From contig CAZVCG010000006.1 of the NCBI GenBank assembly GCA_964626265.1, positions 1-64,000 on the forward strand: a DNA stretch of 64,000 nucleotides, given 5' to 3'. Positions 24,075 to 33,208 of the stretch are shown here, in pieces; positions within the stretch are counted from its first letter, which is position 1; the number at the start of each line of letters is the position of its first letter. Under the pieces are notes generated by a model. That model did no database searches, had not been told where the DNA came from, and was given only the letters and a program-made list of their open reading frames with translations. Both the position numbers and the translations under genes were made by a program. This DNA is from CAZVCG01 sp964626265. GTDB taxonomy: Bacteria; Pseudomonadota; Alphaproteobacteria; UBA9219.

Positions 24075-25384
24075 CTCTTCCGTCCGCGGCCGATCGACGT
24101 ATACTTAAAGCCCGCTTCCTTCATGTCTTCCGGCTTATAGATGTTGCGCAGATCGACGAACACCGGCTGACGCAACAGCGATTTGACTCGTTGAAGATCA
24201 AGCGCGCGGAATTCGTTCCATTCCGTCAATATCGCTAAGGCATCGGCGCCTTCCAGAGCGTCATAAGCTCCTTCGCACCACACGATGTTTTGCAAAAGCT
24301 TTTTGGCTTCGTTCATGCCTTCGGGATCAAAGGCGCGGATCGTCGCCCCCGCTTCTTGCAACATCGGAACGATGTCCAGACTCACGCTGTCGCGCATATC
24401 GTCCGTGTTAGGCTTAAACGTCAGCCCCAAAAGCGCAACCGTCTTGCCCTTCACCGAACCGCCGCATGCGTTGATGATGCGGGCGGCCATATCCTTTTTG
24501 CGTTTGGCGTTGACTTCAACCGTCGTCTCGACAAGACGAAGCGGCGCGCCGGCATCCTTGGCCGTGTGGATGAGCGCGAGCGTGTCCTTGGGGAAGCACG
24601 ATCCGCCATAACCGGGGCCGGCGTGCAGAAACTTGCGCCCGATACGGCCATCGAGGCCGATGCCTTTCGAGACCGTTTGCACGTCCGCCCCGACCTTTTC
24701 ACACAGGTCGGCGATTTCGTTGATGAAGGTGATCTTCGTCGCCAAAAACGCGTTGGCAGCGTATTTTATAAGTTCGGACGTTTCCAAAGTCGTGATGACC
24801 ATGGGCGTTTCTATCAGGTACAGGGGCCGATAAAGCTCGCGCATAACCGCAGCGGCTCGCTCCGTCTGGCAACCGATCACGACGCGATCGGGACGCATGA
24901 AATCGCCCAGCGCCGCGCCCTCGCGCAAGAATTCTGGATTCGACGCCACGTCAAAATCGGCCTTGGGGTTGGCTTCGCGCACGATGCGTTCGATCTCGCG
25001 GCCCGTGCCGACGGGAACCGTCGATTTCGTGACAATGACGGTGTAGCGCGACAAATGTTTCGCGATGTCTTTCGCAGCTTGATATACGTAACTCAAATCT
25101 GCGTAACCGTCGCCGCGGCGCGTGGGCGTGCCGACGGCGATGAACACAGCATCGGCCTGCGCGACCGCCGGACCTAGCTCCATCGTGAACGTCAAGTTGC
25201 CGTTCTTCATTCCCTTGAGCACAAGCTCGTCAAGGCCCGGTTCGAAGATCGGGATAATGCCTTTCTTCAGATTCTCAACGCGCGTCGCATCCGTATCGAC
25301 GTTCGTGACCTTGACGCCGAACTCGGCGAAACACGCGGCCGACACGAGACCGACATAACCAGCGCCCACAACAACAATCTTCAT
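24071..25384 (-). CDS. ugd: UDP-glucose 6-dehydrogenase
   Basis: A 437-residue NAD-dependent enzyme oxidising UDP-glucose to UDP-glucuronate for polysaccharide synthesis. The NAD site is MKIVVVGAGYVGL; the catalytic Cys is in GYGGSCFPKDTLAL near residue 260; VASNPEFLREGAA and LGLTFKPNTDDMRDS are family blocks. It follows galU by 11 bases, so the two enzymes share a path from glucose-1-phosphate to UDP-glucuronate. Confidence 0.95.
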   Translation of the reverse strand: MKIVVVGAGYVGLVSAACFAEFGVKVTNVDTDATRVENLKKGIIPIFEPGLDELVLKGMKNGNLTFTMELGPAVAQADAVFIAVGTPTRRGDGYADLSYVYQAAKDIAKHLSRYTVIVTKSTVPVGTGREIERIVREANPKADFDVASNPEFLREGAALGDFMRPDRVVIGCQTERAAAVMRELYRPLYLIETPMVITTLETSELIKYAANAFLATKITFINEIADLCEKVGADVQTVSKGIGLDGRIGRKFLHAGPGYGGSCFPKDTLALIHTAKDAGAPLRLVETTVEVNAKRKKDMAARIINACGGSVKGKTVALLGLTFKPNTDDMRDSVSLDIVPMLQEAGATIRAFDPEGMNEAKKLLQNIVWCEGAYDALEGADALAILTEWNEFRALDLQRVKSLLRQPVFVDLRNIYKPEDMKEAGFKYTSIGRGRKS

Positions 25385-25395
25385 AACTTTCGCTC

Positions 25396-26268
25396 CTAGT
25401 TAACGATCTTCTTCAATACATCACGCACTTGCGCGCCCATCTGGGGATGCGCCAAAGCAAACGCCACGTTGGCCGCGATAAAGCCGATTTTGTCGCCACA
25501 ATCGTAGCGGACGCCTTCATAGCGCAGGCCGTGGAACGGCTGGCGGCCAATGAGACGCGCCATGCTGTCCGTCAACTGGATTTCGCCGCCCGAACCTGCG
25601 CGCTGATTTTCAAGTTCAACGAACACTTCGGGTTGAAGGATATAACGGCCAATAATGGACAGCGTGGATGGCGCTTTTTCCGGCGCGGGCTTTTCGACCA
25701 GGCCTTTGATGCTCGCCAAGCGTCCGTCGTCCTTTTCAACGTCTAGAATGCCGTAGCGGTTCGTTTGCTCGCGCGGCACGTCGACGACGGCGACCATGTT
25801 GCCGCCGATCTCGTTATAGGCTTCGATCATCTGCTTGAGGCACGGCTTCTCCGACAACACGACGTCGTCGGCCAGCAAAATCGTGAACGGCTCGTCGCCG
25901 ACAAGATGACGCGCGCACCACACCGCGTGGCCGAGGCCAAGCGGCTCGCGCTGGCGCGTGAACAGCAATTGGCCGGAGTCGATATCCGTCGCTTTCAACA
26001 ATTCCATTTCGCGAGTCTTATTCCTCGCTTCGAGCGTGCGCTTCAAATCCTCGTTGCGGTCGAAGTGATCTTCAAGCGCCCCCTTGCCGCGGCTCGTCAC
26101 GAAAATAAACTGCTCGATGCCTGCCGCGCGCGCTTCATCAACGGCGTGCTGAATAAGGGGCTTATCAACCAGCGTCAGCATTTCCTTAGGCATGGCCTTG
26201 GTCGCGGGCAAAAAACGCGTACCTAAACCGGCGACAGGAAAAACGGCCTTGCGAACAAGTTTTTTCAT
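25396..26268 (-). CDS. galU: UTP-glucose-1-phosphate uridylyltransferase
   Basis: A 290-residue nucleotidyltransferase making UDP-glucose. The N-terminal KAVFPVAGLGTRFLPATKA carries the nucleotide-binding loop; AVWCARHLVGDEPFTILLADD holds the metal-binding Asp. AAAGGAGATATTG precedes the ATG at 26268; the codon before it is TTG. It precedes ugd in one operon. Confidence 0.95.
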   Translation of the reverse strand: MKKLVRKAVFPVAGLGTRFLPATKAMPKEMLTLVDKPLIQHAVDEARAAGIEQFIFVTSRGKGALEDHFDRNEDLKRTLEARNKTREMELLKATDIDSGQLLFTRQREPLGLGHAVWCARHLVGDEPFTILLADDVVLSEKPCLKQMIEAYNEIGGNMVAVVDVPREQTNRYGILDVEKDDGRLASIKGLVEKPAPEKAPSTLSIIGRYILQPEVFVELENQRAGSGGEIQLTDSMARLIGRQPFHGLRYEGVRYDCGDKIGFIAANVAFALAHPQMGAQVRDVLKKIVN

Positions 26269-26286
26269 CAATATCTCCTTTTGAAT

Positions 26287-26694
26287 TTAAGCGGGTAATC
26301 CGGGTTCTGCGAGCGCGTCCCTAACGGCCTGGCATATTTCTTCAAGCGAAAAAGGCTTCGCTATGATGCGGTGAGCCAGAGCGTCCATGTTATGGGCGCG
26401 CATGCGTTCCTGCGCGTAGCCGGAAATCATGACGATTTTGAGATCGGGATGCACCCTCACGGCCTTCAGCGCCAAAGCTATCCCATCGACATTCGGCATA
26501 ACGATATCCGTCACCAGCACATCAAACTTTTCGCGAGCCAGAACATCCAGCGCTTGCTGGCCGTCCGTCACGCCAACGACGGAGCAGCCCATGGTTTGCA
26601 CCGACCGCACGATAAACTCCCGTACGGCCGGGTTGCCTTCCGCTACCAGCATCTTGACGTCGGGGCTCCAAAGAGCCTCAGGGTTTGTCGTCAT
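26287..26694 (-). CDS. CpdR-like single-domain response regulator
   Basis: A 135-residue receiver domain. The phosphorylation Asp is D63 in VTDIVMPNVDGI; the conserved Lys is in IIAKPFSLEEI. The first acidic site has one Glu (VAEGN) where two acidic residues are usual. There is no output domain, so it would signal by protein contact, as CpdR does in controlling ClpXP proteolysis. The upstream zinc-ribbon gene overlaps its beginning; no kinase is nearby. Confidence 0.75.
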   Translation of the reverse strand: MTTNPEALWSPDVKMLVAEGNPAVREFIVRSVQTMGCSVVGVTDGQQALDVLAREKFDVLVTDIVMPNVDGIALALKAVRVHPDLKIVMISGYAQERMRAHNMDALAHRIIAKPFSLEEICQAVRDALAEPGLPA

Positions 26695-27475
26695 GTCGCG
26701 GCTCGGCAAAGCTCAGGTTAACCTCCATCACCGTGCCGGGCGGGGTCACGATCGACGAATGGAAGGGCGCCGAAGCGCCGGCAGGCAATGTAGCCTTTGG
26801 AGCCTCGATACGCCAGCTTTGTATTATTTTCTTATCAGGGCCTAAGGCGTTAACATTAATGTCGGGAACGGGCCGCATTTCGTCGGCCTCATTAAGAATT
26901 ACCCCCTCAACGACAAGCTGCATACCACCGTTTTCGTACCTGCGTTCCGAGCGCACGCCCTGCAGGCTGAATCCCTCCCCTGCCAAAGGATTGGTTAATC
27001 CGACCGCGTAAAAGAGTTTTTCGGTCTCGCGGACGCAACGGGACATATATGGGCTGTTAACCAAAAAAACGATTAAACCCGCGGCGATTACTCCTCCCAT
27101 GCTGATTTCAAGTGCAGTGCGAATCTTGCCCCATGCCATCGTTGACCGCACGGCAGGCAGATTTTTCGCCGGCGGGAGCGATTCGGCAACGTCAGTTTTT
27201 TCTTTCCTTGCGAGTGGCGGCTCCGGCGTTGCGAAAGCCGGGTCTGTCGAAACGTTAGGCGGCAACACGGTAGCAGGATTGGGCTTGGCTTCAGACTCTG
27301 GATGATGCGTCCTCGACGTGTGCGACGCTTCCATTGGCATGGCGGTCGTCTTGGGGGGGAGGTCGGCCATCCAAGCGTGTGCGCAACGCGCGCATTTGAC
27401 CTGCCGCGGTCCGTTGGCAAACACAGAGGCCGGCACGAGGTAGCTGGCCTTGCAGGCGTTACAGACGAGAATCAT
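26678..27475 (-). CDS. MJ0042-type zinc-ribbon membrane protein
   Basis: A 265-residue protein. The N-terminal zinc ribbon reads LVCNACKASYLVP then VKCARCAHAW (two CxxC pairs). A proline/Thr-rich linker leads to a membrane segment (GGVIAAGLIVFLV, near residue 135) and a DUF3426-like C-terminal domain (VVEGVILNEADEMRPVP, VTPPGTVMEVNLSF). Its role is unknown; such genes often lie divergent from ftsEX in alphaproteobacteria, as here. Confidence 0.8.
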   Translation of the reverse strand: MILVCNACKASYLVPASVFANGPRQVKCARCAHAWMADLPPKTTAMPMEASHTSRTHHPESEAKPNPATVLPPNVSTDPAFATPEPPLARKEKTDVAESLPPAKNLPAVRSTMAWGKIRTALEISMGGVIAAGLIVFLVNSPYMSRCVRETEKLFYAVGLTNPLAGEGFSLQGVRSERRYENGGMQLVVEGVILNEADEMRPVPDINVNALGPDKKIIQSWRIEAPKATLPAGASAPFHSSIVTPPGTVMEVNLSFAEPRHDDKP

Positions 27476-27593
27476 CCTTGAAGGTTATAGGAAATTTCAA
27501 GGGCATCAAGCAACCGGAAGGGTGTCTTCATCAGACTCGGCGCCTTGATGAATCCTCTACCTGAGTCTTCTTTTACGCTTTCATGGGGACTGA

Positions 27594-27620
27594 CGCGCCG
27601 TTAGAATCTTTAACGGCGCG
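27594..27620. promoter_or_regulatory. Perfect 10-base-pair hairpin before ftsE
   Basis: Arms CGCGCCGTTA and TAACGGCGCG with a 7-base loop (GAATCTT), 30 bases upstream of the ftsE start. No T-run follows, so it is not an ordinary terminator; it could be a leader structure or a protein site. Confidence 0.55.
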
Positions 27621-27650
27621 AATCACCCACTTTAACCATCAACTTTTCTC

Positions 27651-28325
27651 ATGCTCGTAAACTTTGAACACGTTCATTTGCGCTATGGCGCGCACAAGCC
27701 CGTCCTGACGGACATAAGCTTTACCCTTGAACCCGGCTCGTTTCACTTCCTGACAGGGCCGAGCGGCGCGGGCAAATCATCGCTTTTGCGCCTCATCTAC
27801 ATGGCCTGCCGCCCGACGCAGGGCAACATCACGCTCTTCGGCAAAGATGCTGCGCATATGCCGCGCGACAAGGTTCCCGCTTTGAGGCGGCGGCTTGGTT
27901 TCGTATTTCAGGATTTCCGTTTGATCCCGCACCTCACCGCGTTGGAAAACGTCGCCCTGCCCTTGCGGCTGGCGGGCGGCAAGGATGAACAGGTGCGCGG
28001 GCACGTGACCGAACTTCTGGAATGGGTCGGGCTTGGCGAACGTGTTAACGCTTATCCATCCGACATGTCCGGTGGCGAACAGCAACGCGTCGCCATCGCG
28101 CGGGCTGTCGTCAACAACCCAAAGCTTCTGTTGGCCGATGAGCCAACGGGCAACGTCGATACCGAATCGGCAATGAAGCTCCTTCGCCTGTTCGTTGAAC
28201 TTAATAAGATGGGAACGGCGGTTCTGTTGGCGACGCACCAACAAGGCATGGTGGAGCATATGGGTTATCCCGCATTACGCTTAACCAAGGGGCGCCTTCT
28301 TGCCCCGATGGCCGAAGCGGCTTAG
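27651..28325 (+). CDS. ftsE: Cell division ATPase FtsE
   Basis: A 224-residue ABC ATPase working with FtsX to control septal peptidoglycan hydrolases. Walker A is GPSGAGKSS, the signature is MSGGEQQRVAIARA, Walker B is LLLADEPTGN. It starts the operon ftsE-ftsX-ydcF-like-plsC. Confidence 0.95.
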   Translation: MLVNFEHVHLRYGAHKPVLTDISFTLEPGSFHFLTGPSGAGKSSLLRLIYMACRPTQGNITLFGKDAAHMPRDKVPALRRRLGFVFQDFRLIPHLTALENVALPLRLAGGKDEQVRGHVTELLEWVGLGERVNAYPSDMSGGEQQRVAIARAVVNNPKLLLADEPTGNVDTESAMKLLRLFVELNKMGTAVLLATHQQGMVEHMGYPALRLTKGRLLAPMAEAA

Positions 28326-28336
28326 TCTCCCTTCCA

Positions 28337-29230
28337 ATGAACGTACCTGCCAATCTTTTTACGTCCGCGTTTCGCGAGCAGCGGTTGGGATTGATGTTCA
28401 CGGTTCTCGTGGCTGCGCTTGTCTATCTGGCGTCATTGGCCGTTGCTGCGCAAGGCGGTCTTGCCGTCGTGTCGAGCGGTTGGAGCCGCAACGTCCAGGG
28501 CCGCCTGACCGTCGAAGTTCCGTTTCCCGACGACGGCAACGCGCAAGCGCACAACGATCACGTCAAGAAAATCACCGCCGCTTTGAAAGCCATGCCTGAC
28601 GTGACGTCCGTGGCCCCATTGTCTGATTCCGAGATTGCGAGTTTGCTCAAGCCGTGGTTTATGGAAGGGCCTGTTCTGGCTTCATTGCCCCTGCCCGCCC
28701 TGATCGACATCGACTTGAAGAACGTTACGCCCGCGACGACGCAGGAACTCAGGAAAAAACTGATGCCGATTGACGGCGATGTGCGCATTTCAAGTCGCGC
28801 CGAAGGGCTGGATCAACTGATGCGTTTGATCGACGGGCTGCGGATCGTGGCTGGCGTGATGATCGCGCTCACGGGCCTGACGCTGGTGATCGCCATAAGT
28901 TTGATCTGCCGCGCGGCGATGGCGGTGCAACACGACACGATCGAGCTCTTACATTTCATGGGAGCGACGGATTCCGACATCGCCGGACAATTCGTGAATC
29001 ACGCGCGGCGGTTGTCTCTGCCCGCTGCCTTTCTGGGGTTTTTAGGCGCGGCGGCGACTTCTGTTCTCCTGTTTTATCTTATGCAAGGATTTTGGGGACT
29101 GACGCTGGCGGCGGGTCACAGCTGGTTCGCGCCGGGAATCGTCATGGCGTTCGTGCCGTTGGCGGCTATAATAGTCGCCCTGGTGACGACACGCGTGTCG
29201 GTACTTACTTTCTTGCGCCGGATGCCGTGA
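28337..29230 (+). CDS. ftsX: Cell division membrane protein FtsX
   Basis: A 297-residue four-span membrane protein. The first span (LMFTVLVAALVYLASLAVAAQ) is followed by a periplasmic domain of about 130 residues and three C-terminal spans from residue 175 on. It follows ftsE by 11 bases and overlaps the next start (TGATG). Confidence 0.92.
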   Translation: MNVPANLFTSAFREQRLGLMFTVLVAALVYLASLAVAAQGGLAVVSSGWSRNVQGRLTVEVPFPDDGNAQAHNDHVKKITAALKAMPDVTSVAPLSDSEIASLLKPWFMEGPVLASLPLPALIDIDLKNVTPATTQELRKKLMPIDGDVRISSRAEGLDQLMRLIDGLRIVAGVMIALTGLTLVIAISLICRAAMAVQHDTIELLHFMGATDSDIAGQFVNHARRLSLPAAFLGFLGAAATSVLLFYLMQGFWGLTLAAGHSWFAPGIVMAFVPLAAIIVALVTTRVSVLTFLRRMP

Positions 29231-29844
29231 TGTTCAGATTTTTGCGTCGATTGACTTTCTTTCTTTGCGGACTCGCCTTCGGCGCGTGGCTGGCGGGATT
29301 TTTCATCTACATAGCGCAGGTCAGCACGGCCAGCGAACCACTTATCGACGCGCACCTGCCCGCGACCGACGCCATCGTCGTGCTCACCGGCGGCAGCGAG
29401 CGGATTTCCACCGGCCTCGATCTCTTGAGCGCGGGCAAAGGCCGCAAGCTTTTGATCTCCGGCGTGCCACAGAACTTGACGTTAATCCACGTTCTCGCCA
29501 ACCACAACGTATCGCCCGAACTGCGCGAATGTTGCATCATGCTAGGCCACGATGCCGTCGATACCGTGGGCAACGCGGAAGAAACGAAAACCTGGGTGAA
29601 AGCCGAGAACATCCACACGCTTCGCCTTGTCACCGCGCACTACCACATGCCGCGAAGCCTTTTGTTGTTCCGCAGAATGCTGCCGGATACGGTCATCACG
29701 CCGCACGCCGTCGCACCGAACAGCGTGCCGCTCGACGGCTGGTGGAAACGTTATGGCACGACAAGTCTTCTGATCACCGAATACAATAAGTACGTCGTCG
29801 CTATGCTGCGCGAATGGTGGGAAATGAAACATGGGAAAATTTGA
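29230..29844 (+). CDS. YdcF-like DUF218 membrane protein
   Basis: A 204-residue protein with an N-terminal membrane anchor (LTFFLCGLAFGAWLAGFFIYI). The DUF218 fold shows as DAIVVLTGGSERISTGLDLLSAG, SGVPQN, and VTAHYHMPRSLLLFRRMLP, with the conserved TxxYHxxR motif. The ATG at 29230 overlaps the ftsX stop. Family members are implicated in envelope or polysaccharide metabolism; function here is not known. Confidence 0.85.
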   Translation: MFRFLRRLTFFLCGLAFGAWLAGFFIYIAQVSTASEPLIDAHLPATDAIVVLTGGSERISTGLDLLSAGKGRKLLISGVPQNLTLIHVLANHNVSPELRECCIMLGHDAVDTVGNAEETKTWVKAENIHTLRLVTAHYHMPRSLLLFRRMLPDTVITPHAVAPNSVPLDGWWKRYGTTSLLITEYNKYVVAMLREWWEMKHGKI

Positions 29845-30553
29845 AGTCGTCATCCGCTCTGTCATTTTCAACATCTTTCTTTACTTCTGGATGTTCGTGC
29901 CGACGTTCGCGATGCTCTGGATCATTCTGTTGCCCGACCGCCAGTTTTTCGCGTGCGTAAGGTGGTGGCAATGCCAAGTTGAACGAATGGAACGGCTTAT
30001 CCTCGGCCTTCGCTATGAAGTCATAGGGCGCGAGAACATCCCCGAAGGCCCGTGCATCATCGCCTCAAAGCACCAATCGGCATGGGAAACGTTGCGGCTC
30101 AACGTGTTGTTTGACGCGCCCGCCATCGTGCTCAAGCAGGAATTGGTGAAAGTTCCCATATGGGGCTGGTACGGCTGGCGATGCGGCATGATCCCCGTCG
30201 ACCGGAGCGCCAGCGTCAAAGCCCTTCAACGCATGATGAAAGCCGCCAACAAGGCCATAGCCAAAGGCCGCAAGATTTTCATTTTCCCGCAAGGCACGCG
30301 CGTCTTGCCCGGCGTGAAAACGCCCTATAAATCCGGCACGGCCGCGCTATACAAACAACTCAATCTGCCCGTGGTGCCGATGGCGGTGAACTCGGGCCTT
30401 TTCTGGCCGAAAGGCGCATTCATCAAAAAGCCGGGGACGATCACGATTGAGTTTCTGCCGCCCATTCCGGCGGGCCTGTCTCGCGCTCAATTCATGCGCG
30501 AGATCGAAGAAAAGATCGAAACCGCAAGCGACAGGCTGGCAGGATTGGTTTAG
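29831..30553 (+). CDS. plsC: 1-acyl-sn-glycerol-3-phosphate acyltransferase
   Basis: A 240-residue membrane-bound acyltransferase making phosphatidic acid. Motif I is KHQSAWETL, with Glu in the usual H(X)4D position; motif III is FPQGTRVLPG; GMIPVDRSA is motif II. N-terminal hydrophobic segments (about 10-40) anchor it. It overlaps the preceding gene by 14 bases. Identity is clear; acyl preference is not. Confidence 0.88.
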   Translation: MGKFEVVIRSVIFNIFLYFWMFVPTFAMLWIILLPDRQFFACVRWWQCQVERMERLILGLRYEVIGRENIPEGPCIIASKHQSAWETLRLNVLFDAPAIVLKQELVKVPIWGWYGWRCGMIPVDRSASVKALQRMMKAANKAIAKGRKIFIFPQGTRVLPGVKTPYKSGTAALYKQLNLPVVPMAVNSGLFWPKGAFIKKPGTITIEFLPPIPAGLSRAQFMREIEEKIETASDRLAGLV

Positions 30554-30987
30554 CCCCAAAGATAATCTTCGAATTCGCCGCCTTTTTTCTCGAAGTCGTA
30601 GCCGCCGCATGCGCCATCGGGCCGAATTGGCTTGGCGACCATCATAAAGCCGTCGTCGAATAGAAACGCCGAACGCGCTTTTTGCGCGGCTTTTTTGGCG
30701 GCTTTCATCACCGGCCCGCCTTTGAGGCTTTTAGCCGAACCGCCTCTGGCATCCTTTGATGGTTTTACGGAAGGCGCAAAATCGTCCGGCTTCTTTTCAT
30801 CCTTGATGGGTCTCCCCTCCAGCGCGTGCCTGTAGGCATTCGGCGGCGGCTTGAGGGTTTTAATATGGTAATGCGCCTCTGGAGCCACCGCATACTTCAC
30901 GCCAACCTCATATGCCGTCAAAGACGCGGGCGCTCGTGGCTGCAATTGCGCATAAAATCCCGTCGAGCGTGAATTAAATTCATTCAT
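30550..30987 (-). CDS. Unknown basic protein (145 residues)
   Basis: Not recognised. Basic and proline-rich in the middle (TLKPPPNAYRHALEGRPIKDEKKPDDF), with a Lys/Ala-rich stretch (VMKAAKKAAQKARSAF) and an acidic end (KKGGEFEDYLWG). No signal peptide or membrane segment. It starts three bases after the gene upstream (30990-31442) and shares with it a PP-x-AY motif followed by a Lys-rich stretch, so the two may be distant relatives. Confidence 0.55.
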   Translation of the reverse strand: MNEFNSRSTGFYAQLQPRAPASLTAYEVGVKYAVAPEAHYHIKTLKPPPNAYRHALEGRPIKDEKKPDDFAPSVKPSKDARGGSAKSLKGGPVMKAAKKAAQKARSAFLFDDGFMMVAKPIRPDGACGGYDFEKKGGEFEDYLWG

Positions 30988-30989
30988 AA

Positions 30990-31442
30990 TTATGGCTCAG
31001 GCTCTACCTTGATCCTGTTTCCGGTGAAAGCAAAAGATGGATACGCGGGTGCGGGGCTCGCCAGAAAAGAACTTATCGCTGCTGCGATCATCACGGCTCC
31101 TTTTGCGCCTGGCCCGCCATTCTTTGCGGGGTCTTTGGGGGCTTCATCCTGCACAGGAGGTTTCTTTTTTGTTGCCGCCTTGTCTTGAACGACATTTTGA
31201 TAAGCTTCCGCCGGAGGTTTCGGCGTGCTTCTTTCATAGCGTCTTTCTAAGGAAGGAGCCTCCCTGATTGCGACAATCATCGCCCAATCATGTACACGCC
31301 GCCCGTAATCATCTGCAGCCACGACGCGGCCCGAAGACACGTTCAACAACTCTGCAATGGTGGAGTGTGTTCGATTGAGTGGACCGTAACGGCCTGGCAG
31401 TCTTTGCAATCTTTCTTCTTCACGACGGGCAGCAACACGCAT
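30990..31442 (-). CDS. Unknown protein (150 residues), partner of the 30550 gene
   Basis: Not recognised. The N-terminal part (STIAELLNVSSGRVVAADDYGRRVHDW) looks like a helix-turn-helix-type fold, then a Lys/Pro-rich linker and a hydrophobic segment (GAVMIAAAISSFLASPAPAY). The ATG at 31442 has AAAGGG eight bases upstream, better than the GTG at 31451. First gene of a two-gene unit. Confidence 0.55.
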   Translation of the reverse strand: MRVAARREEERLQRLPGRYGPLNRTHSTIAELLNVSSGRVVAADDYGRRVHDWAMIVAIREAPSLERRYERSTPKPPAEAYQNVVQDKAATKKKPPVQDEAPKDPAKNGGPGAKGAVMIAAAISSFLASPAPAYPSFAFTGNRIKVEPEP

Positions 31443-31545
31443 GGTACGCACCCTTTAGGACATTAAATATAGCCTGATGATATAGCGAAACACCCCGCTT
31501 GAAAAGCGTGACGATTATTTACTTTAGCTCTTAATGGTATTGTTT

Positions 31546-32007
31546 TTAGGCCTTTTTGCCGAGCCCCGTTGAGCCAAAGCCGCCTTCACCGCGTTCGGAT
31601 TCAGGAAGCTTATCAACGGTTTGCCAAGCGATCCTCGCGTAAGCCGCGACGACCATCTGGGCGATCCGCATCCCGCGCGTTATGGTAAACGGCTCTTTAC
31701 CAAGATTGGCGAGAATAACCTGCACTTCGCCGCGGTAATCGGCGTCGATGGTGCCAGGCGAGTTCAACACCGACAAACCGTTTTTCAACGCAAGGCCGGA
31801 ACGCGGGCGCACCTGCGCTTCATAGCCTTCTGGCAAAGCAATTGCCAAACCCGTCGGGATCAATTTCCGTTCGCCCGGCGCGAGAATAACGTCTTCTTTC
31901 ACCGCCGCGCACAAATCCATCCCCGCCGCGTGTTCGGTTGCGTACGCGGGAAGCTCCAGCCCTTCGGCGTGAGGCAACTTGGTGATGGCGACGTTTATGC
32001 GGGACAT
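31546..32007 (-). CDS. dut: Deoxyuridine 5'-triphosphate nucleotidohydrolase
   Basis: A 153-residue dUTPase that removes dUTP and yields dUMP. All five motifs are visible: [42 protein letters not shown] and [11 protein letters not shown]. The ATG at 32007 ([10 protein letters not shown]) is chosen; the longer frame runs into a dispersed repeat. Confidence 0.95.
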   Translation of the reverse strand: MSRINVAITKLPHAEGLELPAYATEHAAGMDLCAAVKEDVILAPGERKLIPTGLAIALPEGYEAQVRPRSGLALKNGLSVLNSPGTIDADYRGEVQVILANLGKEPFTITRGMRIAQMVVAAYARIAWQTVDKLPESERGEGGFGSTGLGKKA

Positions 32008-32028
32008 AGTGTTCCTCAAAAATTCCGT

Positions 32029-32160
32029 GTCATTCCCGCGACCGTCTTCGCTAAAGCTCCGGCGCGTCCGCAGGGAAAAGTCGCGCCGAAGCCCGAAGGG
32101 CGTATGACTCATATGGCTCGCGGACGCTCGCCGCTGGATCCCCGTTTGCACGGGAATGAC
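32029..32160. repeat. GTCATTCCCG dispersed repeat (family 2), long copy
   Basis: Bounded by GTCATTCCCGCG and CGGGAATGAC. It is the reverse complement of the copy at 35226-35399 over most of its length, sharing CCGGCGCGTCCGCAGGGAAA and the ATGACTCATATGG block. Confidence 0.85.
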
Positions 32161-32191
32161 GCATGTGTGTTTGCGTTTAATTCCGTTCTAA

Positions 32192-32749
32192 CTAAGTGAG
32201 ACTCAACAGCCTGTTTAACAACAAAGGAAACTTCGTACAACCCGCCTCAGCGTTGAGGTGGCCGCCATTCGGGATTTCGACCATCTCGGCCCCTGCTTTT
32301 TCGGCGATTTTCCTCGGCATCGCCAACGGCACATAGGGATCGTCGTCCCCCGCTATGCAAACGATGTGTTTGGCTCCAGCTTTAACGTCGTTCCAATTCG
32401 GCTCTGGACGGATGAACGTCGTGTTAAGTACATCGAACATTTCCAACCCCAACTCGTGCATAAATGGGCAAACAGCAAACACGGCCCTGAAGGGAAATGC
32501 CGTGCGCTCAGCCAGGCGCAACACAAACGCCGCGCCAATACTGTGACCGATTAAAATGGTGTCGCCAAGTTTATGATCTTTTAACGCTTCCTTGGCCATA
32601 GGATACCAATTGTTCCATGTCTGCCCTTCCGGCGTAGGAAAAGCGGGAACGTCCGCCGTGTGGCCTTCCTTTTCCAGTTCGGCCTTCAGCCACGGAAACC
32701 AGTTTTCCTGCGGATGTCCATAGCTGCCATGAACGATAAGGAAGTGCAT
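32192..32749 (-). CDS. RBBP9/YdeN-family alpha/beta hydrolase
   Basis: A 185-residue serine hydrolase. The N-terminal IVHGSYGHPQENW is the oxyanion region, the nucleophile is in LIGHSIGAAFVLR, the acid in AGDDDPYVP and the His in NGGHLNAEAG. Substrate unknown. The upstream region holds a GC-rich hairpin (GCGCGGGG...CCCCGCGC, 32770-32791) and a half repeat at 32799. Confidence 0.88.
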   Translation of the reverse strand: MHFLIVHGSYGHPQENWFPWLKAELEKEGHTADVPAFPTPEGQTWNNWYPMAKEALKDHKLGDTILIGHSIGAAFVLRLAERTAFPFRAVFAVCPFMHELGLEMFDVLNTTFIRPEPNWNDVKAGAKHIVCIAGDDDPYVPLAMPRKIAEKAGAEMVEIPNGGHLNAEAGCTKFPLLLNRLLSLT

Positions 32750-32874
32750 TGCGTTATCCCAATATGGTAGCGCGGGGTTGCACCCCCGCGCCTAATCCGT
32801 CATTCCCGCAATTCCCCTTCGCGCGGCACGCTTCGATGACATGATTTTTTATAAAATGCCGAAATCTTCATGCA

Positions 32875-33195
32875 TTAACCTTGCGCCGCTTTCGCTTCGA
32901 TGGCTTCGCGGGCGTCGGTTTCGGCTTTGAGGACGAGGTGGGCGATTTCTTCGGCATCCTGCCATCGGCGGCGCAGGATGTTGAGGTATTCTTCGCGTTC
33001 TTGCGGAGTGCGGTTTTGCGTTTCCGGCGCGTCGAGTCGTTTTTTGTATTGTTCGTAATATTGCTCGGCGCGGTATTCGAAATAGGGAACCAGCTCTTCG
33101 ATCTCGACCTTGTCGAACTCTTCCAGCGTCAACGCCTGCCGCACCAGTTCGGCGGTATAGCCGTCAAATCGCTCGCTAAGTTCGTCAAAGCGCAT
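32875..33195 (-). CDS. Unknown acidic helical protein (106 residues)
   Basis: Not recognised. Rich in Glu and Tyr, predicted helical (LVPYFEYRAEQYYEQYKKRLD, YLNILRRRWQDAEEIAHLVLKAE). No export signal. It lies 13 bases downstream of the 33209 gene, probably one unit. No close functional hint in its neighbours. Confidence 0.55.
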   Translation of the reverse strand: MRFDELSERFDGYTAELVRQALTLEEFDKVEIEELVPYFEYRAEQYYEQYKKRLDAPETQNRTPQEREEYLNILRRRWQDAEEIAHLVLKAETDAREAIEAKAAQG

Positions 33196-33208
33196 TTAGA
33201 AATCCATT

